A stretch of DNA of 64,000 bases from Streptomyces griseoviridis (lineage in GTDB: Bacteria > Actinomycetota > Actinomycetes > Streptomycetales > Streptomycetaceae). The notes under the pieces are model-generated. The model saw only the letters and a program-made list of their open reading frames with translations, was not told the origin of the DNA and made no database searches. Position numbers and translations under genes: made by a program. Below are positions 7,801 through 16,690 of this stretch, piece after piece. The first letter of the stretch is position 1. Every line of letters starts with the position of its first letter. The DNA is taken from assembly GCF_005222485.1 (NCBI RefSeq), contig NZ_CP029078.1:6821501-6885500 (forward strand), read 5' to 3'.

Positions 7801-9726
7801 GTGCCGCTGCTGACCCGCATCACGGGACCGCGCGATCTGGACCGGCTCAGCCTGGACGAGCTGAACCTGCTGGCGGAGGAGATCCGCGCCTTCCTGGTCG
7901 ACGCCGTCTCCAAGACCGGCGGCCACCTCGGTCCGAACCTCGGTGTGGTCGAGCTGACCATCGCCCTGCACCGGGTCTTCGAGTCCCCGAGGGACAAGGT
8001 CCTGTGGGACACCGGCCACCAGTCCTATGTGCACAAGCTGCTCACCGGCCGTCAGGACTTCTCCCGGCTCAAGATGAAGGGCGGCCTCTCCGGCTACCCC
8101 TCGCAGGCCGAGTCCGACCACGACGTGATCGAGAACAGCCACGCCTCGACGGTCCTCGGCTGGGCCGACGGACTGGCCAAGGCCAACCAGATCCGCAAAC
8201 GCGACGACCACGTCGTCGCCGTCATCGGGGACGGCGCCCTCACCGGCGGCATGGCCTGGGAGGCGCTCAACAACATCGCCGACGCCAAGGACCGCCCGCT
8301 GGTCATCGTCGTCAACGACAACGAGCGCTCCTACGCGCCCACCATCGGCGGCCTCGCCAACCACCTCGCCACCCTGCGCACCACCGACGGCTACGAGCGG
8401 TTCCTGGCCCGCGGCAAGGACCTCCTGGAGCGCACCCCGGTCGTCGGCAGGCCCCTCTACGAGACCCTGCACGGCGCCAAGAAGGGCCTCAAGGACTTCA
8501 TCGCCCCGCAGGGCATGTTCGAGGACCTCGGCCTGAAGTACGTCGGCCCCATCGACGGCCACGACATCGAGGCCATGGAGTCCGCGCTGACCCGCGCCAA
8601 GCGGTTCGGCGGCCCGGTGATCGTGCACGTCCTCACCGAGAAGGGCCGCGGCTACCAGCCCGCCCTCCAGGACGAGGCCGACCGCTTCCACGGCATCGGA
8701 CCCATCCACCCCGACACCGGCCTGCCGGTCAAGGCGTCCGGCGCCGACTGGACCTCCGTCTTCGGCGACGAGATGGTCGCGCTCGGCAAGGAGCGCGAGG
8801 ACATCGTCGCGATCACCGCCGCGATGCTCCAGCCGGTCGGCCTGAAGAAGTTCGCGGACGCCTACCCCGACCGGATCTACGACGTCGGCATCGCCGAGCA
8901 GCACGGCGCGGTCTCCGCGGCCGGCCTCGCCACCGGCGGCGTCCACCCGGTCTTCGCCGTCTACGCCACCTTCCTCAACCGGGCCTTCGACCAGGTCCTG
9001 ATGGACGTCGCCCTGCACCGCTGCGGCGTCACCTTCGTCCTGGACCGGGCCGGCGTCACCGGCACCGACGGCGCCTCCCACAACGGCATGTGGGACATGT
9101 CGATCCTCCAGGTCGTGCCAGGGCTGCGGCTCTCCGCCCCGCGCGACGCCGACCAGGTCCGCGCCCAGCTCCGCGAGGCCGTCGAGGTCGAGGACGCGCC
9201 GACCGTGGTCCGCTTCTCCAAGGGCGCCGTCGGCCCCGCCGTCGCCGCCGTGGGCCGCGTCGGCGGCATGGACGTGCTGCGCGAACCCGGCACCGACACC
9301 CCGGACGTGCTCCTCGTCTCGGTGGGCGCCCTCGCCCCGATGTGCCTGGAGATCGCCGCGCTCCTCGACCGGCAGGGCATCACCACCACCGTCGTCGACC
9401 CGCGCTGGGTCAAGCCCGTCGACGAGGCCATGGCCCCGCTCGCCGAGCGGCACCGCGTCGTCGTCACCGTCGAGGACAACAGCCGGGTCGGCGGCGTCGG
9501 CTCGACGATCGCCCAGGCCCTGCGGGACGCGGGCGTCGACGTGCCGCTGCGCGACTTCGGCATCCCGCCGCGCTTCCTCGACCACGCCTCGCGCGCCGAG
9601 GTCCTCACCGAGATCGGCCTGACCGCCCCGGACATCGCCCGCCAGGTCACCGGACTCGTGTCCAAGATGGACGGCCGCTACGGCACCACCGAGGGCGTCG
9701 ACGCGGTTCAGCCCGCGCGCGACTGA
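7801..9726 (+). CDS. dxs: 1-deoxy-D-xylulose-5-phosphate synthase
   Basis: This thiamine-diphosphate enzyme condenses pyruvate with glyceraldehyde 3-phosphate, the first step of the MEP isoprenoid pathway. Its 641 residues are normal family length. The N-terminal TPP domain shows GHLGPNLG, the metal/TPP motif [16 protein letters not shown] and ENSHAST; the pyrimidine-binding domain has [20 protein letters not shown] with the catalytic glutamate; a C-terminal transketolase domain follows. GTG 7801 is preceded by AAGGAGG at about 6 bases. It stands alone between two terminators. Streptomyces genomes often carry a second dxs, so this copy may not be the only one. Confidence 0.95.
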   Translation: MPLLTRITGPRDLDRLSLDELNLLAEEIRAFLVDAVSKTGGHLGPNLGVVELTIALHRVFESPRDKVLWDTGHQSYVHKLLTGRQDFSRLKMKGGLSGYPSQAESDHDVIENSHASTVLGWADGLAKANQIRKRDDHVVAVIGDGALTGGMAWEALNNIADAKDRPLVIVVNDNERSYAPTIGGLANHLATLRTTDGYERFLARGKDLLERTPVVGRPLYETLHGAKKGLKDFIAPQGMFEDLGLKYVGPIDGHDIEAMESALTRAKRFGGPVIVHVLTEKGRGYQPALQDEADRFHGIGPIHPDTGLPVKASGADWTSVFGDEMVALGKEREDIVAITAAMLQPVGLKKFADAYPDRIYDVGIAEQHGAVSAAGLATGGVHPVFAVYATFLNRAFDQVLMDVALHRCGVTFVLDRAGVTGTDGASHNGMWDMSILQVVPGLRLSAPRDADQVRAQLREAVEVEDAPTVVRFSKGAVGPAVAAVGRVGGMDVLREPGTDTPDVLLVSVGALAPMCLEIAALLDRQGITTTVVDPRWVKPVDEAMAPLAERHRVVVTVEDNSRVGGVGSTIAQALRDAGVDVPLRDFGIPPRFLDHASRAEVLTEIGLTAPDIARQVTGLVSKMDGRYGTTEGVDAVQPARD

Positions 9727-9742
9727 TCCCGCGGCATCTTCC

Positions 9743-9790
9743 GGACGGGCCGGTTCCGCCACCTCGACGGGTGGTGGGACCGGTCCGTCC
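9743..9790 (+). terminator. Terminator of dxs
   Basis: GGACGG...CCGGT...CCACC pairs with GGTGG...ACCGG...CCGTCC through 9743-9790 with a short TCGAC-type loop and small internal mismatches. It starts 17 bases after the dxs stop. Confidence 0.75.
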
Positions 9791-9869
9791 GTGTGAGAAC
9801 GGCCGTGCCGAGGCATACGTACTGGGCCCCCTCTCGATCATGCCGAGGACGACACGCATGGGAGGTCCC

Positions 9870-11372
9870 GTGACCAGCAGCCTCTTCAGGACGAAGAAGG
9901 TCGAACAGTCCATCAGCGACACCGAGGAGCCTGAGCACGCCCTCAAGAAGAGCCTGTCCGCGCTGGACCTGACCGTCTTCGGCGTCGGCGTCATCATCGG
10001 CACCGGCATCTTCGTCCTCACCGGCACGGTCGCCAAGAGCAACGCGGGACCGGCCGTCGCGCTGTCCTTCGTGGTGGCCGGCGTGGTCTGCGCGCTCGCC
10101 GCGCTCTGCTACGCCGAGTTCGCCTCCACCGTCCCGGTGGCCGGATCGGCGTACACCTTCTCCTACGCGTCCCTCGGTGAGCTGCCCGCCTGGATCATCG
10201 GCTGGGACCTGGTCCTGGAGTTCGCCCTCGGCACCGCGGTGGTCGCCGTCGGCTGGTCCGGCTACGTCGCCTCGCTCCTGGAGAACGCGGGCTGGCACCT
10301 GCCGGAGTACCTCAGCAGCCGCGAGGGCGCCCAGGGCTTCGGCTTCGACGTGCTCGCCGCCGTGCTGATCCTCGTCCTCACCGGCATCCTCGTCCTCGGC
10401 ATGAAGCTCTCGGCGCGGGTCACCTCCGTCGTCGTCGCCGTCAAGGTGGCCGTCGTGCTCCTCGTGATCGTCGCGGGCGCGTTCTTCGTCAAGGGCGACA
10501 ACTACAAGCCGTTCATCCCGAAGACCGAACCGGTCACGGCGGGCGGCACCCTCAAGGCGCCGCTCATCCAGCTGATGTTCGGCTGGGCGCCCTCCAACTT
10601 CGGCATCCTCGGCATCTTCACCGCCGCCTCCGTCGTCTTCTTCGCCTTCATCGGCTTCGACGTCGTCGCCACCGCCGCCGAGGAGACCCGCAACCCGCAG
10701 CGCGACATGCCCCGCGGCATCCTCGGCTCCCTCGTCATCTGCACCACGCTGTACGTCGCCGTGTCGATCGTCGTCACCGGCATGCAGAAGTACACCCGGC
10801 TCTCCGTGGACGCCCCGCTCGCCGACGCCTTCAAGGCCGTCGGACACCCCTGGTACGCGGGCGTGATCAGCTTCGGCGCCGCCATCGGCCTCACCACCGT
10901 CTGCATGATCCTGCTGCTCGGCCAGACCCGGGTCTTCTTCGCGATGAGCCGCGACGGACTGCTGCCGAGGTTCTTCTCCCGCGTCCACCCGCGCTTCAAG
11001 ACCCCCTACCGGCCGACCATCCTGCTCGGCGTGATCATCGCGATCGTGGCCGGCTTCACCAGCCTCAGCGAACTGGCCGAACTGGTCAACATCGGCACCC
11101 TCTTCGCGTTCGTGGTGGTCGCCGTCGGCGTGGTCATCCTCCGCAACACCCGCCCCGACCTGCCCCGCTCCTTCCGCACCCCGCTGGTGCCGATCCTGCC
11201 GATCGTGTCGGTGTGCGCCTCGCTCTGGCTGATGCTGAACCTGCCCGCCGAGACCTGGCTGCGGTTCGCCGTCTGGATGGTCATCGGCTTCGTCGTCTAC
11301 TTCCTCTACGGCCGCACCCACAGCCGCCTCGCCCCCGGCGCACCCGAACAGAGGGTCGACGACCGTCCGTAA
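9870..11372 (+). CDS. APC-family amino-acid permease
   Basis: This is an integral membrane transporter of the cationic amino acid/polyamine type, 500 residues with about 12-13 membrane segments. The first segment has the APC signature GVGVIIGTGIFVLTG near residue 40; FFAFIGFDVVATAAEET in segment 6 and the intracellular ENPQRDMPRG-like loop (RNPQRDMPRG here) are diagnostic. GTG 9870 has GGGAGG 4 bases upstream; an upstream in-frame ATG at 9840 lacks a site. It lies downstream of the dxs terminator as a single gene. It likely imports amino acids by proton symport; substrate specificity cannot be read from the sequence. Confidence 0.85.
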   Translation: MTSSLFRTKKVEQSISDTEEPEHALKKSLSALDLTVFGVGVIIGTGIFVLTGTVAKSNAGPAVALSFVVAGVVCALAALCYAEFASTVPVAGSAYTFSYASLGELPAWIIGWDLVLEFALGTAVVAVGWSGYVASLLENAGWHLPEYLSSREGAQGFGFDVLAAVLILVLTGILVLGMKLSARVTSVVVAVKVAVVLLVIVAGAFFVKGDNYKPFIPKTEPVTAGGTLKAPLIQLMFGWAPSNFGILGIFTAASVVFFAFIGFDVVATAAEETRNPQRDMPRGILGSLVICTTLYVAVSIVVTGMQKYTRLSVDAPLADAFKAVGHPWYAGVISFGAAIGLTTVCMILLLGQTRVFFAMSRDGLLPRFFSRVHPRFKTPYRPTILLGVIIAIVAGFTSLSELAELVNIGTLFAFVVVAVGVVILRNTRPDLPRSFRTPLVPILPIVSVCASLWLMLNLPAETWLRFAVWMVIGFVVYFLYGRTHSRLAPGAPEQRVDDRP

Positions 11373-11432
11373 CCGCGGCATCCGCCACCCCGGCCCCGTA
11401 TGTCCCGCTCCGGTGTGGAGTGCGGGGCCGGA

Positions 11433-11438
11433 TAGCGT
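11433..11438 (+). promoter_or_regulatory. -10 hexamer TAGCGT, leaderless-type
   Basis: TAGCGT ends 7 bases before ATG 11446, so transcription should begin at or next to the start codon. No Shine-Dalgarno sequence is present between them. Confidence 0.55.
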
Positions 11439-11445
11439 GCACCCC

Positions 11446-12879
11446 ATGCTCGTCGCGCAGCTCGCCCCGGCACGCTCCGCAGCCGTCGCGCACGGCTACT
11501 GGAGACGACTGCTGCCCCTGCTGGCGACGCTGGCCTGCGTCACCCGCATCCCCTCCTTCACCCGCCCGCTGTGGAACCCCGACGAGGGCTATCTCGCCGT
11601 CCAGGCCCGGATACTGGCGCACGGCGGCACCCTCTACGAGACGGTCGTCGACCGCAAACCGCCGCTGGTGCCCTGGCTGTACGAGGGCGCCTTCGCCCTC
11701 TGCGGCTCCGGCTCGCTGACCTCCGTGCGGATCCTGGCCGTCCTCGCCCACCTCCTCACCGCCGCCCTGCTCGCCTCCCTCGCCCGCCGCCGCTGGGGCG
11801 ACACCGCGGGCCGCGCCGCGGGCACCCTGTACCTGCTGGCGTCCGTCGGACTCAACCCCGAGGACGCGCAGGCCGCCGGGTTCGAGGTGTTCATGCTGCC
11901 GTGCACGGCCGCCGCCATGTGGTGCGCCGACCGCCGCTGCTTCGGAGCCGCGGGCGCCGCCGTCGCCTGCGCGTTCCTCACCAAGCAGACCGGCGGCGCG
12001 GTGCTGCTGCCGGTGCTGTGGCTGTGCGCCGCGCACCGGGGCAGGCCGCTGCGGCTGCTGGCCGGTCTCGCGCTGCCCGTCCTCGCGGCCGCCGCGGTCA
12101 CCGACCCCGCCCGGTTCCTGTTCTGGACGGTCACCGGGTCGGGCGCCTACGCCACCTTCACCGGCTCCGAACTGCACGTCCTGGCACGGGGATTGAGCAA
12201 CACGGCGATCCTCGCGGTGGGATGCGCCGGGCTGCTGCCACCGGTGCTGCGGGCGCTGCGGACCGCCCGCACCGGCGCGACCGACCTGTGGCTCTGGCTC
12301 GCCTCCTCGGCCGGCGCGGTACTCGTCGGCTTCCACTTCTTCGGCCACTACTACCTCCAACTGGTGCCTCCACTGGCACTGTTGGCGACCGCGGCCCTCC
12401 AGATCCTGCCCAGGGAACGGCTGTCGGCCGCCGTCCTCACCGCCTGCTGCTCCTGTGCGCTGTTCCTGGCCTGGGGCTTCCTCGCGCCGCGCACCGAACT
12501 CACCCACGTCCAGCGCCTCGCGCACACCGTCGCCGACCGGACCCGCCCGGGTGACCGCGTCCTGGTCTGGGGGATGCACCCGGAGACCTACTGGCTGTCG
12601 GGCCGCGCCCCCGCCAGCCGCTACCTCACCGCCGGACTCCTCACCAACTTCAGCGGAGGACGCGACGGCCCGCAGGTGGGGGAGGAGTTCGCGGTCCGGG
12701 GCGCCTGGACGGTCTTCCGGCAGGAGACGGCACAGCGCCCGCCCACCCTGATCGTGGACGACTCCCGCGGCCGGCCCTACGGCCCCGCCCACACCCCGAC
12801 CCTGCGCCGACTGCTGGCGAACGGATACGAGGAGTCGGGCAAGGTCGACGGGGCGGTGCTCTACACCCGCGTCCCGTGA
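11446..12879 (+). CDS. GT39-like membrane glycosyltransferase family protein
   Basis: The protein has 477 residues and about ten membrane segments. The early loop NPDEGYLAVQARIL (about residues 44-57) carries the acidic pair typical of GT39/ArnT-type enzymes that use polyprenyl-phosphate sugars, followed by DRKPPLVPWLY. The C-terminal 100 residues are extracytoplasmic (WGMHPETYWLSGRAPASRY). ATG 11446 is chosen over GTG 11413 because a -10 hexamer sits 7 bases before it. A function in protein or cell-wall glycan mannosylation is possible; the acceptor is unknown. It ends convergently with the NYN gene. Confidence 0.7.
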   Translation: MLVAQLAPARSAAVAHGYWRRLLPLLATLACVTRIPSFTRPLWNPDEGYLAVQARILAHGGTLYETVVDRKPPLVPWLYEGAFALCGSGSLTSVRILAVLAHLLTAALLASLARRRWGDTAGRAAGTLYLLASVGLNPEDAQAAGFEVFMLPCTAAAMWCADRRCFGAAGAAVACAFLTKQTGGAVLLPVLWLCAAHRGRPLRLLAGLALPVLAAAAVTDPARFLFWTVTGSGAYATFTGSELHVLARGLSNTAILAVGCAGLLPPVLRALRTARTGATDLWLWLASSAGAVLVGFHFFGHYYLQLVPPLALLATAALQILPRERLSAAVLTACCSCALFLAWGFLAPRTELTHVQRLAHTVADRTRPGDRVLVWGMHPETYWLSGRAPASRYLTAGLLTNFSGGRDGPQVGEEFAVRGAWTVFRQETAQRPPTLIVDDSRGRPYGPAHTPTLRRLLANGYEESGKVDGAVLYTRVP

Positions 12880-12999
12880 CGGCACGGACCGACGGCGGTG
12901 CGGTCGGGCAGGGCCGTGTCCCGTGACGGCGGCGGAGGCACCGGCCCGCCGACGGTCGGTCTCGTGACGGCAGGCCGGCACCGGCCCGCCGGCGGTCAG

Positions 13000-13024
13000 G
13001 TCAAGTCAGGTCAGGTCAGGTCAG
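13000..13024. repeat. GTCAG microrepeat
   Basis: About five consecutive copies of a GTCAG pentamer run into the stop codon of the minus-strand gene ending at 13021. A related GTCAGGTC pattern occurs at 37398-37438. No function is evident. Confidence 0.6.
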
Positions 13025-13401
13025 GCGGGCCGGACGGTGCGGGGTCCCGCCACGTCCGCGCCCAGCTCCGTCACCCGGCGCCGCAGCTCCCGGTCGGCGG
13101 TGACCACCAGCACCGCGCGTCCCGGCGCCCCGGCGACCAGGCCGACCATGTGGTCGTCCCCGCTGCCGGGCGCCGACTCCACCCGCACGCCGGGCACCGC
13201 CTCCACGCCCCGGGCGGCGCCCTCGACAACGAGCACGATCTCCACAGGCCCGGCCCGCCCCGGCACCCCGTCCGCCGCCAGCCGGTCCCGCAGCCGCTCG
13301 GCGGCCCCGCGCCGGTCCCGCCACCAGCCGTCGGGCACCGAGCCGACGACGTTGGCCGCGTCCACGATCACCAGCAGGGGGGCGCTGTCGTCCAGGTCCA
13401 T
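13021..13401 (-). CDS. NYN/PIN-like domain protein
   Basis: This is a small cytoplasmic protein of 126 residues. It has the NYN (YacP/PIN-like) pattern of acidic residues on successive strands: VIVDAANVVG (D14), GSGDDHMV (D82, D83) and VTADRELRRRV (D103), which would bind a metal for RNA cleavage. ATG 13401 is chosen because a G-rich stretch precedes it and the conserved fold starts just after; the upstream 47 in-frame residues are low-complexity. Homologues are often labelled NTP pyrophosphohydrolase without support. The gene is convergent with the GT39-like gene and lies 144 bases downstream of the dehydrogenase gene on the same strand. Confidence 0.7.
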   Translation of the reverse strand: MDLDDSAPLLVIVDAANVVGSVPDGWWRDRRGAAERLRDRLAADGVPGRAGPVEIVLVVEGAARGVEAVPGVRVESAPGSGDDHMVGLVAGAPGRAVLVVTADRELRRRVTELGADVAGPRTVRPA

Positions 13402-13545
13402 CCCCCCAGGTTCGCACGCGTCACCGAACGCCCCGACCCGGACACCGCACGACGAGGCCGGCGGAGCATCCGTATCGGGCGCCGGCGCCCCGGGCTCACC
13501 CCACCCGCCGGTCAACCCGCCAAGGGCTCCCTCCCCGCCCACCCG

Positions 13546-14436
13546 TCAGCCCGCCCCCGGCCCCTCGAAGCTCGCGTAGTAGGCCGCCACCATGTCCTCC
13601 TCCCCGTGGCCCTGCGCGGCGGCCCGTTCCAGGCGGGCCGCGCTCGCCTCCGCCACGTCCAGGCGGACCCCGGCCGCCCGGCCCGCCGCGACGATCAGCC
13701 GCGCGTCCTTCGCCGCCGTCCCCACCGCGAACTGCGCCGGCGTCAGCCGGTCCTCGAGGACCAGCGCCGTCTTGGCGCGCAGGTACCCCATGTCCAGCGG
13801 ACCCCCCTCGATGACGTCGAAGAAGCGCGCCGGGTCGACGTCGAGCGCCCGGGACAGGGCGAGGACCTCGCCCGCGGCGGCGGTCGCGGCGAGCACCCAC
13901 CCGTTGGCGACCAGCTTCAGCTTGGTCGCGGTCCCGGCGGCGCCGTCCTCCCCGGTCCACACCGTGCGCGCGCCGACCGCCTCGAACACCGGCGTCACCG
14001 CCGCGCGCCCGGACACCGGCCCGGCCGCCAGCACGGTCAGCCGGCCGGCCTCCGCGGGCTCCCGGGTGCCGAGCACGGGCGCGTCGTAGAAGACCAGGTC
14101 GTGGTCGGCGGCGAAGGCGGCCAGCTCGGCGACGCCTTCGACACCCGCCGTCGTCGACTGCGCCCAGGCCGCGCCCCGCCGCAGCCCGGGAGCCGCCTCG
14201 CGCATCACCTCCAGGGTGGCGGGCCCGTCGTACAGCATGGTCAGGACGGTGTCCGCGCCCTCGACGGCCTCGGCGGCGCTGTCGGTGACGCGGATGCCGT
14301 CGGCGGCGAGCGGCTCGGCCTTGGCGCGGGTGCGGTTCCAGGCGCGGACGGAGTGGCCCGCGCCGGCCAGGTTGCGGGCCATCGCGGCCCCCATGATGCC
14401 CGTGCCCAGAACACCCACGGTGAGCTTGTCGGTCAT
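13546..14436 (-). CDS. NAD(P)-dependent beta-hydroxyacid dehydrogenase family protein
   Basis: This 296-residue oxidoreductase of the 3-hydroxyisobutyrate dehydrogenase/6-phosphogluconate-like family has the Rossmann motif GVLGTGIMGAAMARNL (residues 8-23), the substrate motif DAPVLGTREPAEAGRL near 115-130, and the catalytic lysine region GTATKLKLVANGWV near 168-181. GAGAGGG lies about 10 bases before the ATG. The reaction would be NAD(P)-linked oxidation of a short beta-hydroxyacid or reduction of a semialdehyde; the true substrate is unknown. It is divergent from the propeller-like gene at 14547, with 110 bases between. Confidence 0.85.
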   Translation of the reverse strand: MTDKLTVGVLGTGIMGAAMARNLAGAGHSVRAWNRTRAKAEPLAADGIRVTDSAAEAVEGADTVLTMLYDGPATLEVMREAAPGLRRGAAWAQSTTAGVEGVAELAAFAADHDLVFYDAPVLGTREPAEAGRLTVLAAGPVSGRAAVTPVFEAVGARTVWTGEDGAAGTATKLKLVANGWVLAATAAAGEVLALSRALDVDPARFFDVIEGGPLDMGYLRAKTALVLEDRLTPAQFAVGTAAKDARLIVAAGRAAGVRLDVAEASAARLERAAAQGHGEEDMVAAYYASFEGPGAG

Positions 14437-14534
14437 GGCGTCGGCTTCCCTCTCGTACGGTGACGGCTCACCCCCAGCCTGCCCCGCGCGGCCGGTCCCC
14501 GCTCCCCGCCCGACCGCGCCGGACCCGCTCCGCT

Positions 14535-14540
14535 TAGAGT
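14535..14540 (+). promoter_or_regulatory. -10 hexamer TAGAGT, leaderless-type
   Basis: TAGAGT ends 6 bases before GTG 14547; no ribosome site intervenes. Confidence 0.55.
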
Positions 14541-14546
14541 TGTCCG

Positions 14547-15563
14547 GTGAACGGCGACTGGCTCATCCGGGGCCGCGACGGGCGGCTCGGTGTCTATCTG
14601 ACGGCGCGGGACGCGGTCCACGTCCGGGCCGAGTACGCGCCCGGCGGCGCCTGGACGCCCGCCAGGAAAGTGGGCGGCGACCAGATCCTGCTGCCGCCGC
14701 CCGCGCTGGGCCAGGGCGACGACCGCTACACCCATCTGGTCAGCTGGCGGCCCACCGTGCCGGGCGAGAACGGCCTGGTGCACTCCACCCACTTCAGGCC
14801 CCGGCTGGCGGCCCTCGACTGGGTCCCGATCGGCCACCCCGACAAGAAGGGCGCCCGCACGGGACCGCCCGCGGTCGCGGTGGACGCGCGGGGCCGCGCC
14901 CATGTCTTCGTCCGCGGCCAGGGCGGCGGGGTCGGCATGGTCGCGCAGAAGGAGAAGGGCGGCTGGGACCCCTGGCGCGACCTGGGCGGCCGGGACGTCC
15001 GGGACGAACTGACCGCCGTGACAGGGGAGTCGGGACTCGTGGAGCTGTTCGCGGCCGTGCCGGGCGGCATCCTGCACTGGCGGCAGGAGGAGGCGGGCGC
15101 CGTCCCGGTCGTCGAGGAGGCGGTGGAGGCGCAGGCACGGGCCGGCACCCTGTACGCCCTCGCCACCTCGGCCGACGCCACGACCCTCTTCTACACCGAC
15201 GAGGCGGGCGACCTGTGCGCCTGGCGTCCGGGCGGCAAGCCGGTCACCGTGCTGCCCTCGGCGGGCCCAGGCCCGGTCACGGCCGTGCGCTGCCTCCTCG
15301 ACGGCCACGACTGCACGGTCCTCGCCCAGCGCTCGGCGAGCGGCCGGGTCGCGTTCGCCGCGTACCCGACCGAGCACGAGTCGGCGGGTGCCTGGTGGAC
15401 CGAGTCGGGGCCGCGGCTGCCCTCGGACGCCGTGGTGTCGCTCGCGCTCGACGCACGGGAGCGGGTGGTGGCGGCGACGTACGCGCCGTCGGACGGCACC
15501 CTGCGGCTGGCCAGGCGCAAGGACGAACCGGGGCTCGCGCTGGAGGCGTGGCGGGAGGTCTGA
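14547..15563 (+). CDS. Unknown protein, propeller-like repeats
   Basis: I do not recognise a family. The 338-residue protein has no signal peptide or membrane segment. Repeated tryptophan-containing blocks about 45-55 residues apart (AWTPARKVGG, DWVPIGHP, WDPWRDLGG, ILHWRQEE, CAWRPGGK, WWTESGPRL, LEAWREV) alternate with beta-strand-like segments such as AVAVDARGRAHVFVRGQ, as in PLL/sialidase-like beta-propellers. A ligand-binding or scaffolding role is plausible. GTG 14547 is placed by the -10 hexamer 6 bases before it. It lies upstream of galE on the same strand but galE has its own promoter. Confidence 0.65.
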   Translation: MNGDWLIRGRDGRLGVYLTARDAVHVRAEYAPGGAWTPARKVGGDQILLPPPALGQGDDRYTHLVSWRPTVPGENGLVHSTHFRPRLAALDWVPIGHPDKKGARTGPPAVAVDARGRAHVFVRGQGGGVGMVAQKEKGGWDPWRDLGGRDVRDELTAVTGESGLVELFAAVPGGILHWRQEEAGAVPVVEEAVEAQARAGTLYALATSADATTLFYTDEAGDLCAWRPGGKPVTVLPSAGPGPVTAVRCLLDGHDCTVLAQRSASGRVAFAAYPTEHESAGAWWTESGPRLPSDAVVSLALDARERVVAATYAPSDGTLRLARRKDEPGLALEAWREV

Positions 15564-15620
15564 CCCGGCGTGCGGCCCCGGCCGCCGGGGTGATCCATTG
15601 GTGCCGGGCGGCCGACGAAA

Positions 15621-15626
15621 TAGGAT
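15621..15626 (+). promoter_or_regulatory. -10 hexamer TAGGAT, leaderless-type
   Basis: TAGGAT ends 7 bases before the galE ATG at 15634 with no Shine-Dalgarno sequence between. Confidence 0.55.
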
Positions 15627-15633
15627 GCACGGC

Positions 15634-16620
<987 letters not shown>

Positions 16621-16646
16621 CCTGCGGACACCAGACAGAAGACAGA

Positions 16647-16675
16647 GGGGGCCTCCGCCCGGTGCGGAGGCCCCC
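16647..16675. terminator. Bidirectional terminator between galE and fadB
   Basis: The perfect 12-bp stem GGGGGCCTCCGC (16647-16658) / GCGGAGGCCCCC (16664-16675) with a 5-base loop lies between two convergent stop codons. Confidence 0.9.
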
Positions 16676-16690
16676 TTCACGTCCCGTCGG

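Noticed and set aside
7570..9816. 748-residue open frame antisense to dxs
   Set aside because: It is a high-GC antisense shadow. The sense frame encodes a full, motif-complete Dxs and the antisense translation is low-complexity.
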